Assembly: GCF_000485595.1 (NCBI RefSeq)
Contig: NW_014577916.1
Span: forward strand, 40,453-90,089
DNA: 49,637 nt
Source: Priapulus caudatus
Taxonomy: Eukaryota > Priapulida > Priapulimorpha > Priapulimorphida > Priapulidae
Direction: 5' to 3'
Shown here: piece by piece, positions 11,700 through 22,389 of the stretch
How positions within the stretch are numbered: the first letter of the stretch is position 1
Layout of the letters: each line of letters opens with the position of its first letter
Translations under genes and position numbers: made by a program
The notes under the pieces: generated by a model
Seen by the model: only the letters and a program-made list of their open reading frames with translations
What the model was told of the DNA's origin: nothing
The model's database searches: none

Positions 11700-12330
11700 A
11701 CCCTGAAGTCATCTTCGGCCTCCTTTTGAGTTGGGTACCCCCTCCTAGTAGCAAGACTATCTGGCACACCAATTTTGATTGCCACGTGCCATGCTTCTTC
11801 AAGTATATCACTCCATTTCTCTCTCAGTTTCTGGATAGCTGCCCGTAGTTGATCAATATTGCCCATTTCCACGTCTGATGTGGCATCACGAGATTCTATT
11901 ACCAAGTTGGCCTCATGGATCATTCTGAGACCTAATCCAAATGGCTGACATCAGTACACATTAAAAGGTATCCAAGTATTTTTGATACCCTGAAGATCAG
12001 ACTTGTACTCTGCTGTCAAATTAATAACTTCACTCAGCTCTGACACGGCATTGCTAACACTATCCTTATGCCGTGCAATCGGTCTTACACAGTCAATTCT
12101 CGCTGACCACATTGTCTTTGACTTTTTATGCAGTGAGGCAGGAAGCTTTTCTTACATTATCTCCCACCGCTGAGGACTTGAACTGAAGACATTGAACATT
12201 TTCTGTATGATTCCAAAGAATGTTATAGCTTTATTGCAGGCTTCGGCACAATCCGGACCAACGAGATTCAAAGTATGATTTCCACAACTTGATTGATAAA
12301 TGGTATAACAGCAGACATCTGACATGGTGG
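11700..12330 (-). pseudogene. ZMYM1/hAT-type transposase-like remnant
   Basis: Leftward frames show GNHTLNLVGPDCAEACNKA, FFGIIQKMFNVFSSSPQRWE, then after a TAA at 12152 a block with MWSARIDCVRP, and finally a helical block (IDQLRAAIQKLREKWSDILE). The order H-x-LNLV-G..AAE, FFG..Q.....FS.S..RW, K....RWSAR.DA, and a downstream helical region is that of the repetitive ZMYM1-like / DUF4371-hAT proteins. Stops at 12152 and near 11953 break the frame, and the N-terminal BED/TTF-like zinc finger and C-terminal dimerisation region are absent. It is decayed mobile-element coding sequence, not a host gene. Confidence 0.7.
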
Positions 12331-12368
12331 CACTTATATATGTACACACGCCATCATCACAAAACATT

Positions 12369-12540
12369 AGCCAAACGTATGCTGTCGTGCTACGACACCA
12401 GCCAAATGTATGCTGCCATGTGACGACACCATCCAAACGTATACTGTCGTGCGACGACACCAGCCTAACGTATGCTGCCGTGCGACGACACCAGCCAAAC
12501 GTATGCTGCCATATAACGACATTTGCCAAATGTGGGCTGT
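12369..12540. repeat. 31-bp minisatellite
   Basis: Five and a half copies of a 31-bp unit of the form agccaaacgtatgctgccgt followed by gcgacgacacc, with no spacers between copies. It overlaps the upstream edge of the ZMYM1/hAT-like remnant, so that reading frame is lost into the array. Confidence 0.9.
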
Positions 12541-12744
12541 TATTAGAACTGCTAAGCCTAAACTGCGCATTTTCAATTGTTTGTTGTAAGAAATTGTACT
12601 ATTAAACGTAATTGCATTTAACCTCATTTTAGTTTTCTTGTACAAAGCAAATTATTGCACAAAAATATCAGAAGTAGATAATAGAGAATCCCTCTTATCT
12701 CCTTCTGAAAATATGTATCAAGTCTATAGACTTCTGGTACTTAC

Positions 12745-12985
12745 ATGCAAACATGACATCAATGAGAGGCTTTTGACGTGAATGCTGCCGTTTCTTCAAT
12801 AAATTCTTCTTTATCCTCTGAACGCATCCACCGGCTACTGCAAGCAGTCCGTACTCAGTTTCCTCGTGAAACTGTTCTACTTCCTGCAGAGTGAACTCCG
12901 TGTGCGAATTGACATTCTTAACCTTTTCGCAAACGATTTTAAAGAAATTTGCCGCATGCCTATCGTATCGGTAGCCGTATCATGT
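12745..12985 (-). CDS. Exon of an unidentified protein, with splice donor
   Basis: An open stretch of about 80 codons reads leftwards from near 12985 (start ..YDRHAANFFKIVCEKV, then HTEFTLQEVEQFHEETEYGL, ending DVMFA) to a perfect donor GTAAGT at 12744-12739. Composition is protein-like (amphipathic helices, basic patch RIKKNLLKKRQ). Upstream the frame is closed by a TGA near 12995. I do not recognise the family. Its position beside the ZMYM1/hAT and zinc-finger remnants makes a repetitive-element origin likely. 12986-13288 holds nothing recognisable. Confidence 0.4.
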
Positions 12986-13288
12986 ATGTTATGTCGAATC
13001 TATGATCTTGCAGTCATATAGGCCCTATAGTAGTCTTATCGGGTTATTTACATTACTATTATAGTGTTGGGAAGTTGGACTTGCAGTTGTAGTATACGGC
13101 AGTTGCTGTATACTGGTGGATAGACTGCTAGCTATGCAAGTGTGCTGGGACTAAAAGTATAAAGAAGTCTACATAAACGACAATAAATATAATATTAATA
13201 ATTAACATACTCATTAATAATAGATGTACTACAGGTAGAGATAGAATGTAATTAAAAAATGAATAAATGCTGAATGTTGTAATTATAT

Positions 13289-13890
13289 TGTAACGTGCCA
13301 CCTTTCTTTACTTTATCATTCCCCTTTTTGTCATGTTTCCTTTGCTTGATCCCTCTTGTGTTATGTCGCAATAACCCCTCCGGCCGTTACCACCGGTCTA
13401 AGTAGCCCGACCAGGCTGTGTGACTATAACGTCAATATACACATCTTGATTTATGACCGTTTCTTGGAGCTACGGTCTAAGATACGATTGCTGGATTGTG
13501 AATTCGGTTGAACCGCTGCGTGGTGTGTGGTGCGAACGAGGAAGACATAGATCAACAACGGAGTGGAATTACTTTATGCATCGGCCATTCAACCAACGCA
13601 TTTAATCAAAGAATAACGTCAGACTAATACACTTACATATATACGCGGATCGGCTCTATACGATAGGTAGATTCATAACACAATAAGAACGTGACACAGT
13701 AAAGAGCCGGCTTAAAGCACGGCAGGGATTAGTACCACCGAGAGGGAGAGAGCCAAATAGGGAGAGAAATCGCGAAGCTCCCTTTGGTCAAACGGTGGAT
13801 TGAGATTGCGTTATTCCGCGATTGGCTAGAACAAAGCGCGATTAGCCATTCTGATTGAAGGCTATATATTGCCGTGACAATAATTCCGTT
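13289..13890 (+). repeat. LTR-like dispersed repeat, copy 1
   Basis: Begins TGTAACGTGCCACC and aligns over most of its length with 19899-20395. Shared landmarks include 'ctccggcc.tta.cac.ggtct', 'ggattgtgaa', 'gcaaacgaggaagaca', 'ttactttatgc.tcgg', 'agagccggcttaa.gcacgg', 'ggtggattgagattgc' and 'gattggctagaacaaagc'. A TATA-like gctatatattgc follows at 13860, where the two copies diverge. The TGTAACG start is the same as that of the solo LTR at 14419. Most likely this is the U3 part of a gypsy-type LTR truncated on the right. Confidence 0.6.
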
Positions 13891-14418
13891 GCACACGTTT
13901 GTGACGTTGCATAATTTCGTGCCTAAACAATACTCTGCTCAACGCAGTGGCTATGTTCCCGAGTGACATGCCTTACCCTGGAACATGGGCTGGTTCACCA
14001 CAAATACAAGTTATTTTTCAGTTTTTACAGAAAGAGGAATATACAACAAGAATATACCTCAATACTCTTCGCTTAGGTTACCTACACGCTTGGGGTAATC
14101 TTAGGCACGTACGAAATCAGGCATGGTTGGGGGCTGTCTAGAACGCATAGTGAGGGACAACACTCAGCCGTCTAGACAATCGAACAACACGTGCTATCTG
14201 ACAGAATCCTGCCATAACCGAGCAATACGTACAATTTCACTTAAAGCCGTTATTACGAGTTTTGCTCAGAAACCTTCAACCCAAAAAATTAAAGTGAAAT
14301 ATAGTCTCACCTCACAGCGGATAGATCACTGATTACACCAGCATTAAAAACACTAAGATTTTATGCAGTTATAACATAGAAAATTGGATATGAACAAATC
14401 GTAACAGCAATGCATTTT
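13891..14418. other. No recognisable gene
   Basis: A 64-codon open frame starts at 13947 (MAMFPSDMPYPGTW...) immediately after the LTR-like repeat, where a gag leader could be, but it carries no gag motif. The rest is AT-rich and has no feature I can support. Confidence 0.3.
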
Positions 14419-15202
14419 TGTAACGACCCTGTTACAAGGCTCCCCCCTCCCCGACGCGACGCGATCGCCTCGCGACGCGACGCGGAGGTATTGATTGAAC
14501 AGCGTTGCCCCTGGCAACCAGAGGCAATCAATACAGCCGCGCGCGGCCGGCCGGTCGCAGTTAGGACTGCCGCAGTCGCGATAATGGGGTGCTAGCTGAT
14601 TGAGGGATTAACGCTACGGACGTGAGGCGACAGCAATATATTAGGCATAGCGCTATAGCATTGACGATATTAAGACAATAATGCAGACTGACACTAGCTG
14701 TTCAGTCATGCATGTAATCTAGTCCAAGCGGCTTAGTTGCCGCTAATCAGGCGTGAAGCTAATCATCGCCAACGTCAAGGCGCCATGTTGGGCACTCGCA
14801 GCGTGCCGGCGCCGTTAGGGGCCGCCACCTCCTGGAGGGTAGTGGCTCAGAATAGCGGGTCTTTCCCGTTAGGTGCCGCCACCATCCAGAGCAAAGGTGG
14901 TGAAGCCAGGCGGAAGCCAACCGAACGTGCATGAGACGGACGCAGTGGTTGGTGCACGCGGCACGTGGGTGAGCATGCACCGCGCGCGTGGCAACGCCTA
15001 TATAAACTGCTGCACGAGCAGAAATCGGGGAATGCTCCTCTGACTCTGGACACGACCGCCTGTGTATGTCAAGCAATAGTCTACTTCAATAAAACAACTA
15101 GTCATGGTATATATTCTTTGACTTCTCTTTCTCTATGTCTTTTGGCTACGAACACGACATCTTAATCTACGACTGTATAGTAACGTAAACCTCTTCGTTA
15201 CA
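14419..15202 (+). mobile_element. Solo LTR (gypsy-like)
   Basis: 784 bp that start TGTAACG and end CGTTACA, a perfect 7-bp terminal inverted repeat. Flanks are TTTT on each side (14415-14418 and 15203-15206), consistent with a 4-bp target-site duplication, though a homopolymer is weak support. TATATAAA at 14999-15006 and AATAAA at 15088-15093 give the promoter and polyadenylation signal expected in U3 and R of a + strand LTR. The 5' half is GC-rich with gacgcgacgcgatcg repeats. No internal retrotransposon coding region follows, so it is a product of LTR-LTR recombination. Confidence 0.8.
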
Positions 15203-16129
15203 TTTTATGGTGTCGCAATAATGGCAGAATTGGTAATCTTGTAAATTGTCGGTGATAAATTGAAAACAACTACATTTGAGAGAGACTGTACTATGTCTAT
15301 GGCAGATAGGCTGCGGCGCTACTAGCTAGTCCAAGACTACCGGCTTCAAGATTACAGCACACGCTTGTTTACCAAACTAGTTCGAAAATTGAATGTTTTT
15401 GGTGAATACGAAGGTTCTAGACATTACTCAAGCAATAACGGTAGGTATCATGAAAGTGGTGAAAACACTGGAAAACTCGTGATAATTACTTTAACAATGG
15501 CTGGAGGCTCGGAACTGTTTCACATACAAGAGCGGTATCATTGCCGAAATGCATAAAACATAAAAGTGTAACACTAACAGTTCTCGCAGCATTTCCAATG
15601 ACGCACGGTGTCCGGAGAAACTTGTCGCTGGAGTTTGGGTTGGTGTAGGCTTGGTTGCTAAACACCTCGGGACTTGGGAATGCTCTGTCCGCAGCACGAG
15701 TCATCAGCAGCCGTGGTTGACCCTCAGCCGCCTAGCATGTCCGGTGGAGATCGACGACGAGACACTGTTGATAAACGGATAATATACGCGGTTGAAGTCA
15801 ACATATTGAGCAACTGTATATGTACACGCACTATCAGTTTTAAACAACTTAATTTCGCTGGTCATCTAAATTTAACAAAAAAATAACACTAACAAGAAAA
15901 GTATGAAATAAAGAATAAACTCAAATGTCTTTTATTTAACATGCTGTTCATGCACGTTTAAATATGATATTAAAAGCTGATATTATCAGTCTCAATCCAA
16001 AGTCATAAACCCTCAGAATGTTATAATAAAGTATGGTAAAAAACATTTCACTCTGAATTGGACAAAACAACAGTATTATATATCATTATCTGGTCACACT
16101 AGGTTAAATGCACACCAATAGAAAGTTAA
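15203..16129. other. No recognisable gene
   Basis: Unique-looking, moderately AT-rich sequence. Short frames at 15365-15704 lie on both strands without domain signal. The right end (from about 15890) becomes AT-rich towards the 141-bp repeat array. Confidence 0.3.
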
Positions 16130-16660
16130 CAATGCTGGCTGCTGCAGTCCATACTGTAACACAACCTAACTTTAGTGAAAGCACAGTAATAAGCACAATT
16201 TTATAAATTATTTACAATATATTACTACATAGTGAAGATCAACAAATAGCGACCAGCGAAGACTCTCGAACAATGTTGGCTGCTGCAGTCCATACTGTAA
16301 CACAACCTAACTTTAATGAAAGAACACCAACAAGCACAATTTTATAAATTATTTACAATATATTACTACATAGTGAAGATCAACAAATAGCGACCAGCGA
16401 AGACTCTCGAACAATGTTGGCTGCTGCAGTCCATACTGTAACACAAGTTACACAACCTAACTTTAATGAAAGAACACCAACAAGCACAATTTTATCAATT
16501 ATTTACAATATATTACTACATAGTGAAGATCAACAAATAGCGACAGAACACCAACAAGCACAATTTTATAAATTATTTACAATATATTACTACATAGTGA
16601 AGATCAACAAATAGCGACCAGCGAAGACTCTCGAACAATGCTGGCTGCTGCAGTCCATTA
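16130..16660 (-). repeat. 141-bp tandem repeat covering the transposase 3' end
   Basis: Units start at caatg 16130, 16271, 16412 and 16636. The first two intervals are exactly 141 bp; the last is 224 bp because of a 9-bp insertion (acacaagtt) and a partial internal duplication at about 16540-16610. Each unit holds 'ctgctgcagtccatactgta', 'acacaacctaactttaatga', 'ttacaatatattactacata' and 'gcgaccagcgaagactctcg'. The rightmost copy runs straight into the coding end of the P-like transposase, so the array is an amplification of that gene's terminus and flank. Confidence 0.9.
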
Positions 16661-17786
16661 TGTAACACAACCTAACTTTAGTGAAAGCACAGTTAAAGTA
16701 GTAATGAAGGCGGCATCTGAGGTACACGACAACAAGTGTTTTCACAATGTATGTGTGCATAGAACACACTTCCAATGTGGACAGCGGAACACGGTTGCAG
16801 ACATATTGTTCAAGCTCTTTCAACAGGCTAGTGCTAGCAAGCAGATCTTCATTTTTTTGCTGAAAATTGTTTTCGACCTGCTTCAGGATGCGCATAAAAT
16901 CTCTTGATAGTTCATTCAAGGCTCCAAATGCACCTTTCTTGTGACTGTAAGCCTTTAGATTCACATACAGTTGTCCATCCTCTACTACGTCATCCTCTGT
17001 TGTCAGCAAAATCCTCAGACAATCCTCACAGAAAAATTCAAACATTTCTTGAATTTTGTGTACTAGATAACCCCCTATGTACGCAAGCACATTGGTCACT
17101 TCTGCAGGAGTTTCAAAGTACGCAGTTGCAATAACCTTGAGTTCTTTCTGTGCAACAGACGACTGCTCGGGCTTTGTCCTAGGGCGTTTTGGTGCTGGTT
17201 CCTGTGAGTGGTCTTTATGCATGCTACATGCTTCACTGGATAGATGCCTTAAACTGCTGAGCATTATGTCGTTGTCATAGACACAGTTTGCAGATGGAAG
17301 GCTCGCCAATATAAAATTTGACGACAGGTTTCTGTAGGCAAAGCGGAACTCTCGTGCAGATGGGTTAAACATGTGTCCTCCTTTCGATCTTACCTGGGGA
17401 AAAACGTTTTCTATGCAGTCTTGGTTTAGGCGCCCAGTAAGCAAAAACTCCAAAGGCCCTTTCATCACCAAATCCTCATGTATTGATATGACAACATTGG
17501 TGTCTTGAATAAGACCATCAAATTAAGGTGGTCTGTACTTCTTTCCTGCACTATCATGTGCCATTTCTGAGCCTGAGCTTTCGGATCCAGTAGGGTGTTC
17601 AGCTGCTTGCCGTTGTGTTTCGTGAATGGTGCAGCAGTCTTTCCATATGCCCTCACATTGAAACACATCATTGACTAGTTTTAGAAAGTCCGCTGTCATG
17701 TGTGCTGGCTCACGAGTCTCCCAATGGATGCCAGAATGTGCATCCCAGCATACACTGTGAGAGCAGACCTGTGCTGCAAGACTGAC
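16590..17786 (-). pseudogene. P-element/THAP9-like transposase, C-terminal exon
   Basis: One long exon begins after a good acceptor (ttgttttgcag, ending 17787) and reads leftwards in one frame of about 398 codons, broken once by a TAA at 17523-17525. The N-terminal part has AAQVCSHSV and MTADFLKLVNDVFQCEG, matching the region of P-type transposases around and after their nucleotide-binding insertion. The middle has LTGRLNQDCIENVFPQVRSK, GGHMFNPSAREFRFAYR and later YIGGYLVHKI, the hallmarks of the C-terminal P-transposase domain. N-terminal THAP and first catalytic parts are not seen in the flanks. The last ~30 residues come from the 141-bp repeat unit. The single stop and missing 5' exons indicate a dead copy. 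Confidence 0.85.
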
Positions 17787-18659
17787 CTGCAAAACAATTA
17801 GAAAATCTCAATTGTATTTACACATAAGGGAAGGGCATAACGGACCCCTTAATTTTGGAGCTCTCCCACATAAACATGCTTACACTTAGGGTGTTCAACC
17901 AACATACTTAACTCGTGTTGGCATTAGGTTTACATCATCCTATCAGTGGAAGTCACTTATCTTTTTCAGCCATTCCTTAAAAATCACATATATTTTTCGG
18001 TGTGAAAGGACCATTTTACCCCACGTATTGGGTAAAATGGCTCACCCCCTAGGGGTAATATGGACCCACCCGGTCCATTTTGCCCCAACTCGCATTTTTA
18101 TATGAAAAATCACTTTATACACAAACAAAATTTAAAAGGAAACATATTTATTAATCACAGAACTCACAAACAAACTCATCATCGTTTTCTTCAATTCCAG
18201 CACATTTGGTATAGGCCCATTTTTGGCACTCAGTGCACCTAATCATGGAATCCTGCTTTGTGTCGCTCCACATTTCCCCACAGTATATGCATTGGGCATC
18301 CTCTTCATCCATGTCATCACGCTGGCCAACGGTCTCAGGTGGATTATCGTCTTGGTTGGGTACCTGATTCCTAGGACGCTTGGCCTGGGGTCGATCACGA
18401 GACGTGGCAAGACGTTTCCCCTCTTTTTTCCTTGGCCTGTCTGGACGCTTCCCTTTTTAGCCTTCCTGGCTTGAGCTTCCTTCTCCTTCTCAGCTTTAGA
18501 TCGTTTAGTTTCTTCAAGGTTTGCCTTGTAGGGGCTGCTTGTCAAAATCACTGTCTTACCACGACGTGCATTTGGTCGTTTGTTCGATCTGGCTGTCACC
18601 TTGGGTGGGGGCGAAATCTCAAATGGAGAAATAAACTTGCACGAAGTGGAGGGTTAATC

Positions 18660-19040
18660 TGGAACTACTGGCTGAGTGGCAGGTTGATCTGGAACCTCTG
18701 GCTGAGTGGCAGGTTCAGCTGGAACCACTGGCTGAGTGGCAGGTTGAGCTGGAACCACTGGCTGAGTGGCAGGTTGAGCTGGAACCACTGGCTGAGTGGC
18801 AGGTTGAGCTGGAACCACTGGCTGAGTGGCAGGTTGAGCTGGAACCTCTGGCTGAGTGGCAGGTTGAGCTGGAACTACTGGCTGTGTGGCAGGTTGAGCT
18901 GGAACCACTGGCTAAGTGGCAGGTTGAGCTGGAACCACTGGCTGAGTGGCAGGTTGAGCTGGAACCACTGGCTGGGTGGCAGGTTGAGCTGGAACCACTA
19001 GCTGAGTGGCGGGTTGAGCTGGAACCACTGGCCGAGTAGC
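18660..19040 (-). repeat. 30-bp coding minisatellite in the Tigger-like gene
   Basis: About 13 copies of the 30-bp unit ggaaccactggctgagtggc + aggttgagct (+ strand), encoding the decapeptide PAQPATQPVV on the - strand. One copy has the Gln codon changed to TAG (18912), truncating the frame. The array lies between the DDE core and the basic linker, where it would act as a flexible spacer. Confidence 0.95.
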
Positions 19041-19060
19041 CGGGTGACCTGTGTGACCAT

Positions 19061-19230
19061 CTTCCGGAGGTCCAATGTTAGTGGGCTCACAAGCAGCAAA
19101 CTCATGTGGCTCAATGATATCTCTATTGTATGGGTATATCCCTGTCTTCCGGAGGTCCAATGTTAGTGGGCTCACAAGCAGCAAACTCATGTGGCTCAAT
19201 GATATCTCTATTGGATGGGTATATCCCTGT
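19061..19230. repeat. 85-bp tandem duplication causing a frameshift
   Basis: The stretch starting cttccggaggtccaatgtta at 19061 is repeated from 19146, differing by one base (ctattgtatggg / ctattggatggg). 85 is not a multiple of three, so the duplication shifts the transposase frame and creates a stop at 19123. The near identity of the copies shows it is recent. Confidence 0.95.
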
Positions 19231-19898
19231 CTTCCGGAACTCATTCATAGCAGTTTGGGCAGTTGCTGCTCTTGTAAATGCATTGCCAAATAGTTCAGCA
19301 GTCTGGAAAGTTGTCACTACTCGGCCCAGATGGTTGCGCAGCCAGTTTTCAAACTCCTGGTCGTAGTATGTCATCAATGGTTTTATAAAACTAACATCTA
19401 ACGGCTGCATTCGATGGGAGCTGTGGTGTGGTAGACAGAGTAGCACAACATCTTTATCTCTCGCAAGATCAATGACTTCAAGATTCATCGCATGAGTAGC
19501 ATGACTATCCAAGATCAACAGAACTGGATTTTCCTTACTTGCTCTTGTTGCCTGAATTAAATGCTGGAACCAGACTACGAATATGGTGAGCTGCATCCAA
19601 CCACTCTTATGACATGCGTAAATGGATCCTGGTGGGGCACCATTCATTAGCTTCATTTTCATACAGACCCGTGGGAAGATGAATAAGGGGGATAAATGTC
19701 CCTGTGACGTTCATGCATAGCTCAACTGTAACAAGCTGCCCACGTTCCGCTGACACTAAGCCTCCAACTTGTCGCCTCCCAGTCTTTGCAAGTACTTTGG
19801 AGGGTTAGCCCTGGACAGATAAATAATAAAGCATAATACGGATAATAAAGCATTTCTCAGAAACTAGTTATCAAAACGAAGTTTTGTCATTTCGATAG

Positions 19899-20395
19899 TG
19901 TAACGTTCCCCCTTTCTCACATTGCCATTTTCCTTTGCGTGATCCCCCTTATGAGTTCTCCCGTCAACTCCTCCGGCCATTATCACTGGTCTAAGATTCG
20001 ATCGCTGGATTGTGAACTCGACTGATTCGTCGCATGATGTGGTGCAAACGAGGAAGACAGACAAATCAAAACCCAACGGAGACGGATTACTTTATGCGTC
20101 GGTCATTCACCCAATGTGTTTAATCATCAAATAACATGAAACTTAATACACTTACGGATACGCGCAGATCGGTCTCATGATATATGTAAATTCGTAACAC
20201 AAAAAAAATGTAGGAAACAGTATAGGAGCCGGCTTAAGGCACGGTAGGAATGAGTAACACCATGAACAGAATGCTAAGAGGGTGAAAAACCGCGAACTAC
20301 CGATTGGTCACTGGGTGGATTTCGATTGCATTATTCCGTGATTGGTTAGAACAAAGCCCAATTTGCCGTTTTGATTAGAGGCTGTACATAAACAA
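19899..20395 (+). repeat. LTR-like dispersed repeat, copy 2
   Basis: Direct-orientation copy of 13289-13890 that starts TGTAACGTTCCCCC. It may be the start of a much longer LTR: a TATAAAT lies at 20849-20855 and a CGTTACA, the mirror of its first seven bases, at 22076-22082. That would make an LTR of about 2.2 kb, but the flanks (atag / taag) do not form an identical target duplication. It abuts the 5' side of the Tigger-like remnant, perhaps explaining loss of that gene's N-terminal half. Confidence 0.55.
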
Positions 20396-22389
20396 AGCAG
20401 TGGCATGACAGGTTCCCGCATACAGTTTCGCGCGAGTGACAAGCGGGTGGGGGGTTGGGATGACGTACGTATGCGAGCGCGCTGCTTTTGGCGTGCGTAT
20501 TGATCGGCTATGAGCAATGCGATGACGTAATGCTTGTGTGTTGGCGAGGCCGTTTAGAAATGCGGCCGAAATCGACGCCGCTACGCACGTGGAGCGCGCA
20601 TGCGCAGAATGGATTCTGATCACTCGCCGCCTCGGCAGCGCTGGCCGCGTATGTATGCCTCTAGCATGCTATGTATAGTATAGCGTGGTATACGTAACGC
20701 GGGCCGCTATGCCAGAGCCGCTGTGAAAGGGGGGGGGCGTGACGTAGAAAGTAACGATTTTTCGTGTAAGAGGCGGTACGGCGGGGACGAAAAGGGTGTT
20801 AGCACGCGGTAAAACGGCAAATTGGAAGCGTTAAAAAGGGGAGAAGGGTATAAATGTACGAGAGAGGCGTGAGGCGTGCGAAGCGTGAGAGGCGTGGGAG
20901 CCGTGAGAGGAGGCGGAGAGCGGTTGAGGCGGAAAGGTGGAGGAGGAGAACGGTTGAGGCGTGAGAAAAGCGAGAGTGAGAGCGAGAGCGGCTGAGGAGT
21001 GAGAGAGGCGAGGAGTGGTGACGAAACAGCAGTAATCGTTAGGCGCGGTCGCGGTTAACGCAATAATAACGCGTACAAACGAATGTATTTAAGTAACATG
21101 GATTTACGAAACGGTAGCTCGAGCATACGTTAGCCTAGAACAAGATATGTCACACTTACGTGTACATGGCGAAGTCGAACGCTCGGTACGATGGCGTGTG
21201 TAGCAGTTTGCGTGCGTCTCGTTGGAAACAGGTGACGTTGACCGCGGTACAACTCGTGCTTAGAGAGAAAAACAGATATTAGAACCAATACGATACTAGA
21301 TACTAGATGCTACACCGATACGGGGAACGTGGCAATCTACGCACGTATTGCTACTACCCCAAACTAAACCGCTGGTCACATGCACCAATCTAAGCAAGGG
21401 ATTTAGCTTGTCGATCCCACAGGTTCTACGGCTTAGTGGGTGCGCTAGTGGCACCCGTTTCTTAGTGGGGGTAGTAACAGGTTGCGTTGACCGAGTCCAG
21501 GATAGATAACACAGATAGGATAACACGAACACAGTATTGGTACGCTACTCTTCGTTCGTTCTATTATACCACAGGATATTCTCTTAACAGTGTAAATGCA
21601 CGCAGCTCCACGAAACTACACAGATGACATCGCACACACAGAATACCGTATATCAGTAATTTCGTACCGTAAGACGTGGATCGCGAAGTAGCTCAGCAGG
21701 GGTGAAGGTGGAAAGTGAAAGGTGGAAGGTAACGGTGGAAAAGCGCGGTATAGAAGGAATAGGAAGGAAAGAACGGGAGCGCGGGCAAAGCTGGACCGTG
21801 CCACGGGAAGGATGGAAGCCGAGTCCCTTAGTCCTGCGCGTTTGGCGTCAACAAGTCCATAATAGTTGTCTAATGGCCCCAGTATATCACCCGCGTGACT
21901 GATATTGGTGCTATCTTGGTGGCCTACGCCGTGCGGCGAAGCTGAAGCAGACTCATGGGGAATTATCAAAGTGAACCCTAAGTGTGGAGAAGCCAGCACT
22001 TTCTTACACTTGCCGCTTTCCTACATTTGCCCTGCCCCCTCTCTCTCGCGTGCCGGAAGTCAAAATTAAAAAAAACGTTACATAAGTTTTGCGTCTTGAC
22101 CTTGTAAGTATGTATGCAAAGTTTTGTGTAAACAAATTAAAAATTGACGCCGTAATTGCGTTTTAAAGAATTTGACCTTTTGGCCCCCACCGCGGGGGGG
22201 GGGGCGGAGTCAAAATTTCGAAGGGCTCATGCGCATTCCTGATGTTGGGTCTATCAATCTCAAAAGTTTTAAGTCTCTACGTCAAACGGTCTGGCAGGAG
22301 TTCAACGACATTACGGACAAACGTACGTACGACGGAGGGTAATACATGATTCCCACTTTTTTTTCCAAAAACGGGAAGGTGCCAAACAA
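20396..22389. other. GC-rich non-coding stretch
   Basis: Contains a purine-rich, degenerate 'gaggcgtgag' repeat field at about 20860-21030 and CpG-rich phrases. No supportable gene was found. It may be the R/U5 and leader of the long LTR discussed at 19899; its right part (22130-22210) has a 'cgcgggggggggg' homopolymer. Confidence 0.35.

Larger units (their letters stand above)
18151..19810 (-). pseudogene. pogo/Tigger-like DDE transposase with C-terminal PHD-like finger
   Basis: Reading leftwards: TGRRQVGGLVSAERGQLVT and LCMNVTGTFIP (19790-19690), a one-base shift near 19665, then the DDE_1 core with LLILDSHATHAMNLEVIDLA and LLCLPHHSSHRMQPLDVSF, then FRKTGIYPSNRDI. These are diagnostic of the pogo/Tigger/Jerky group: the second D in LDSHATH and the CLP-H..H-x-QPLDV block. 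A Pro-Ala-Gln-Thr repeat follows, then a basic linker (KRSKAEKEKEAQARKAKKGS) and a final C-x2-C..C-x2-C..C-x2-C finger (CIYCGEMW, CTECQKWAYTKC, CEFC) ending at TAA 18151. An 85-bp tandem duplication, stops at 18912 and 18654 and two frameshifts break it. The N-terminal CENP-B/HTH half is missing. Confidence 0.85.

Noticed and set aside
12369..12540. Possible CRISPR-like array
   Set aside because: The 31-bp units are contiguous and diverged with no spacers; the context is animal transposon debris.
16130..16660. Possible CRISPR or origin iterons
   Set aside because: The 141-bp units repeat in full, without spacers, and include coding sequence of the adjacent transposase.
19899..22082. Full 2.2-kb LTR with TGTAACG..CGTTACA ends
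   Set aside because: Flanking bases (atag and taag) are not an identical duplication and only the first 500 bp has a second copy; kept only as a possibility.
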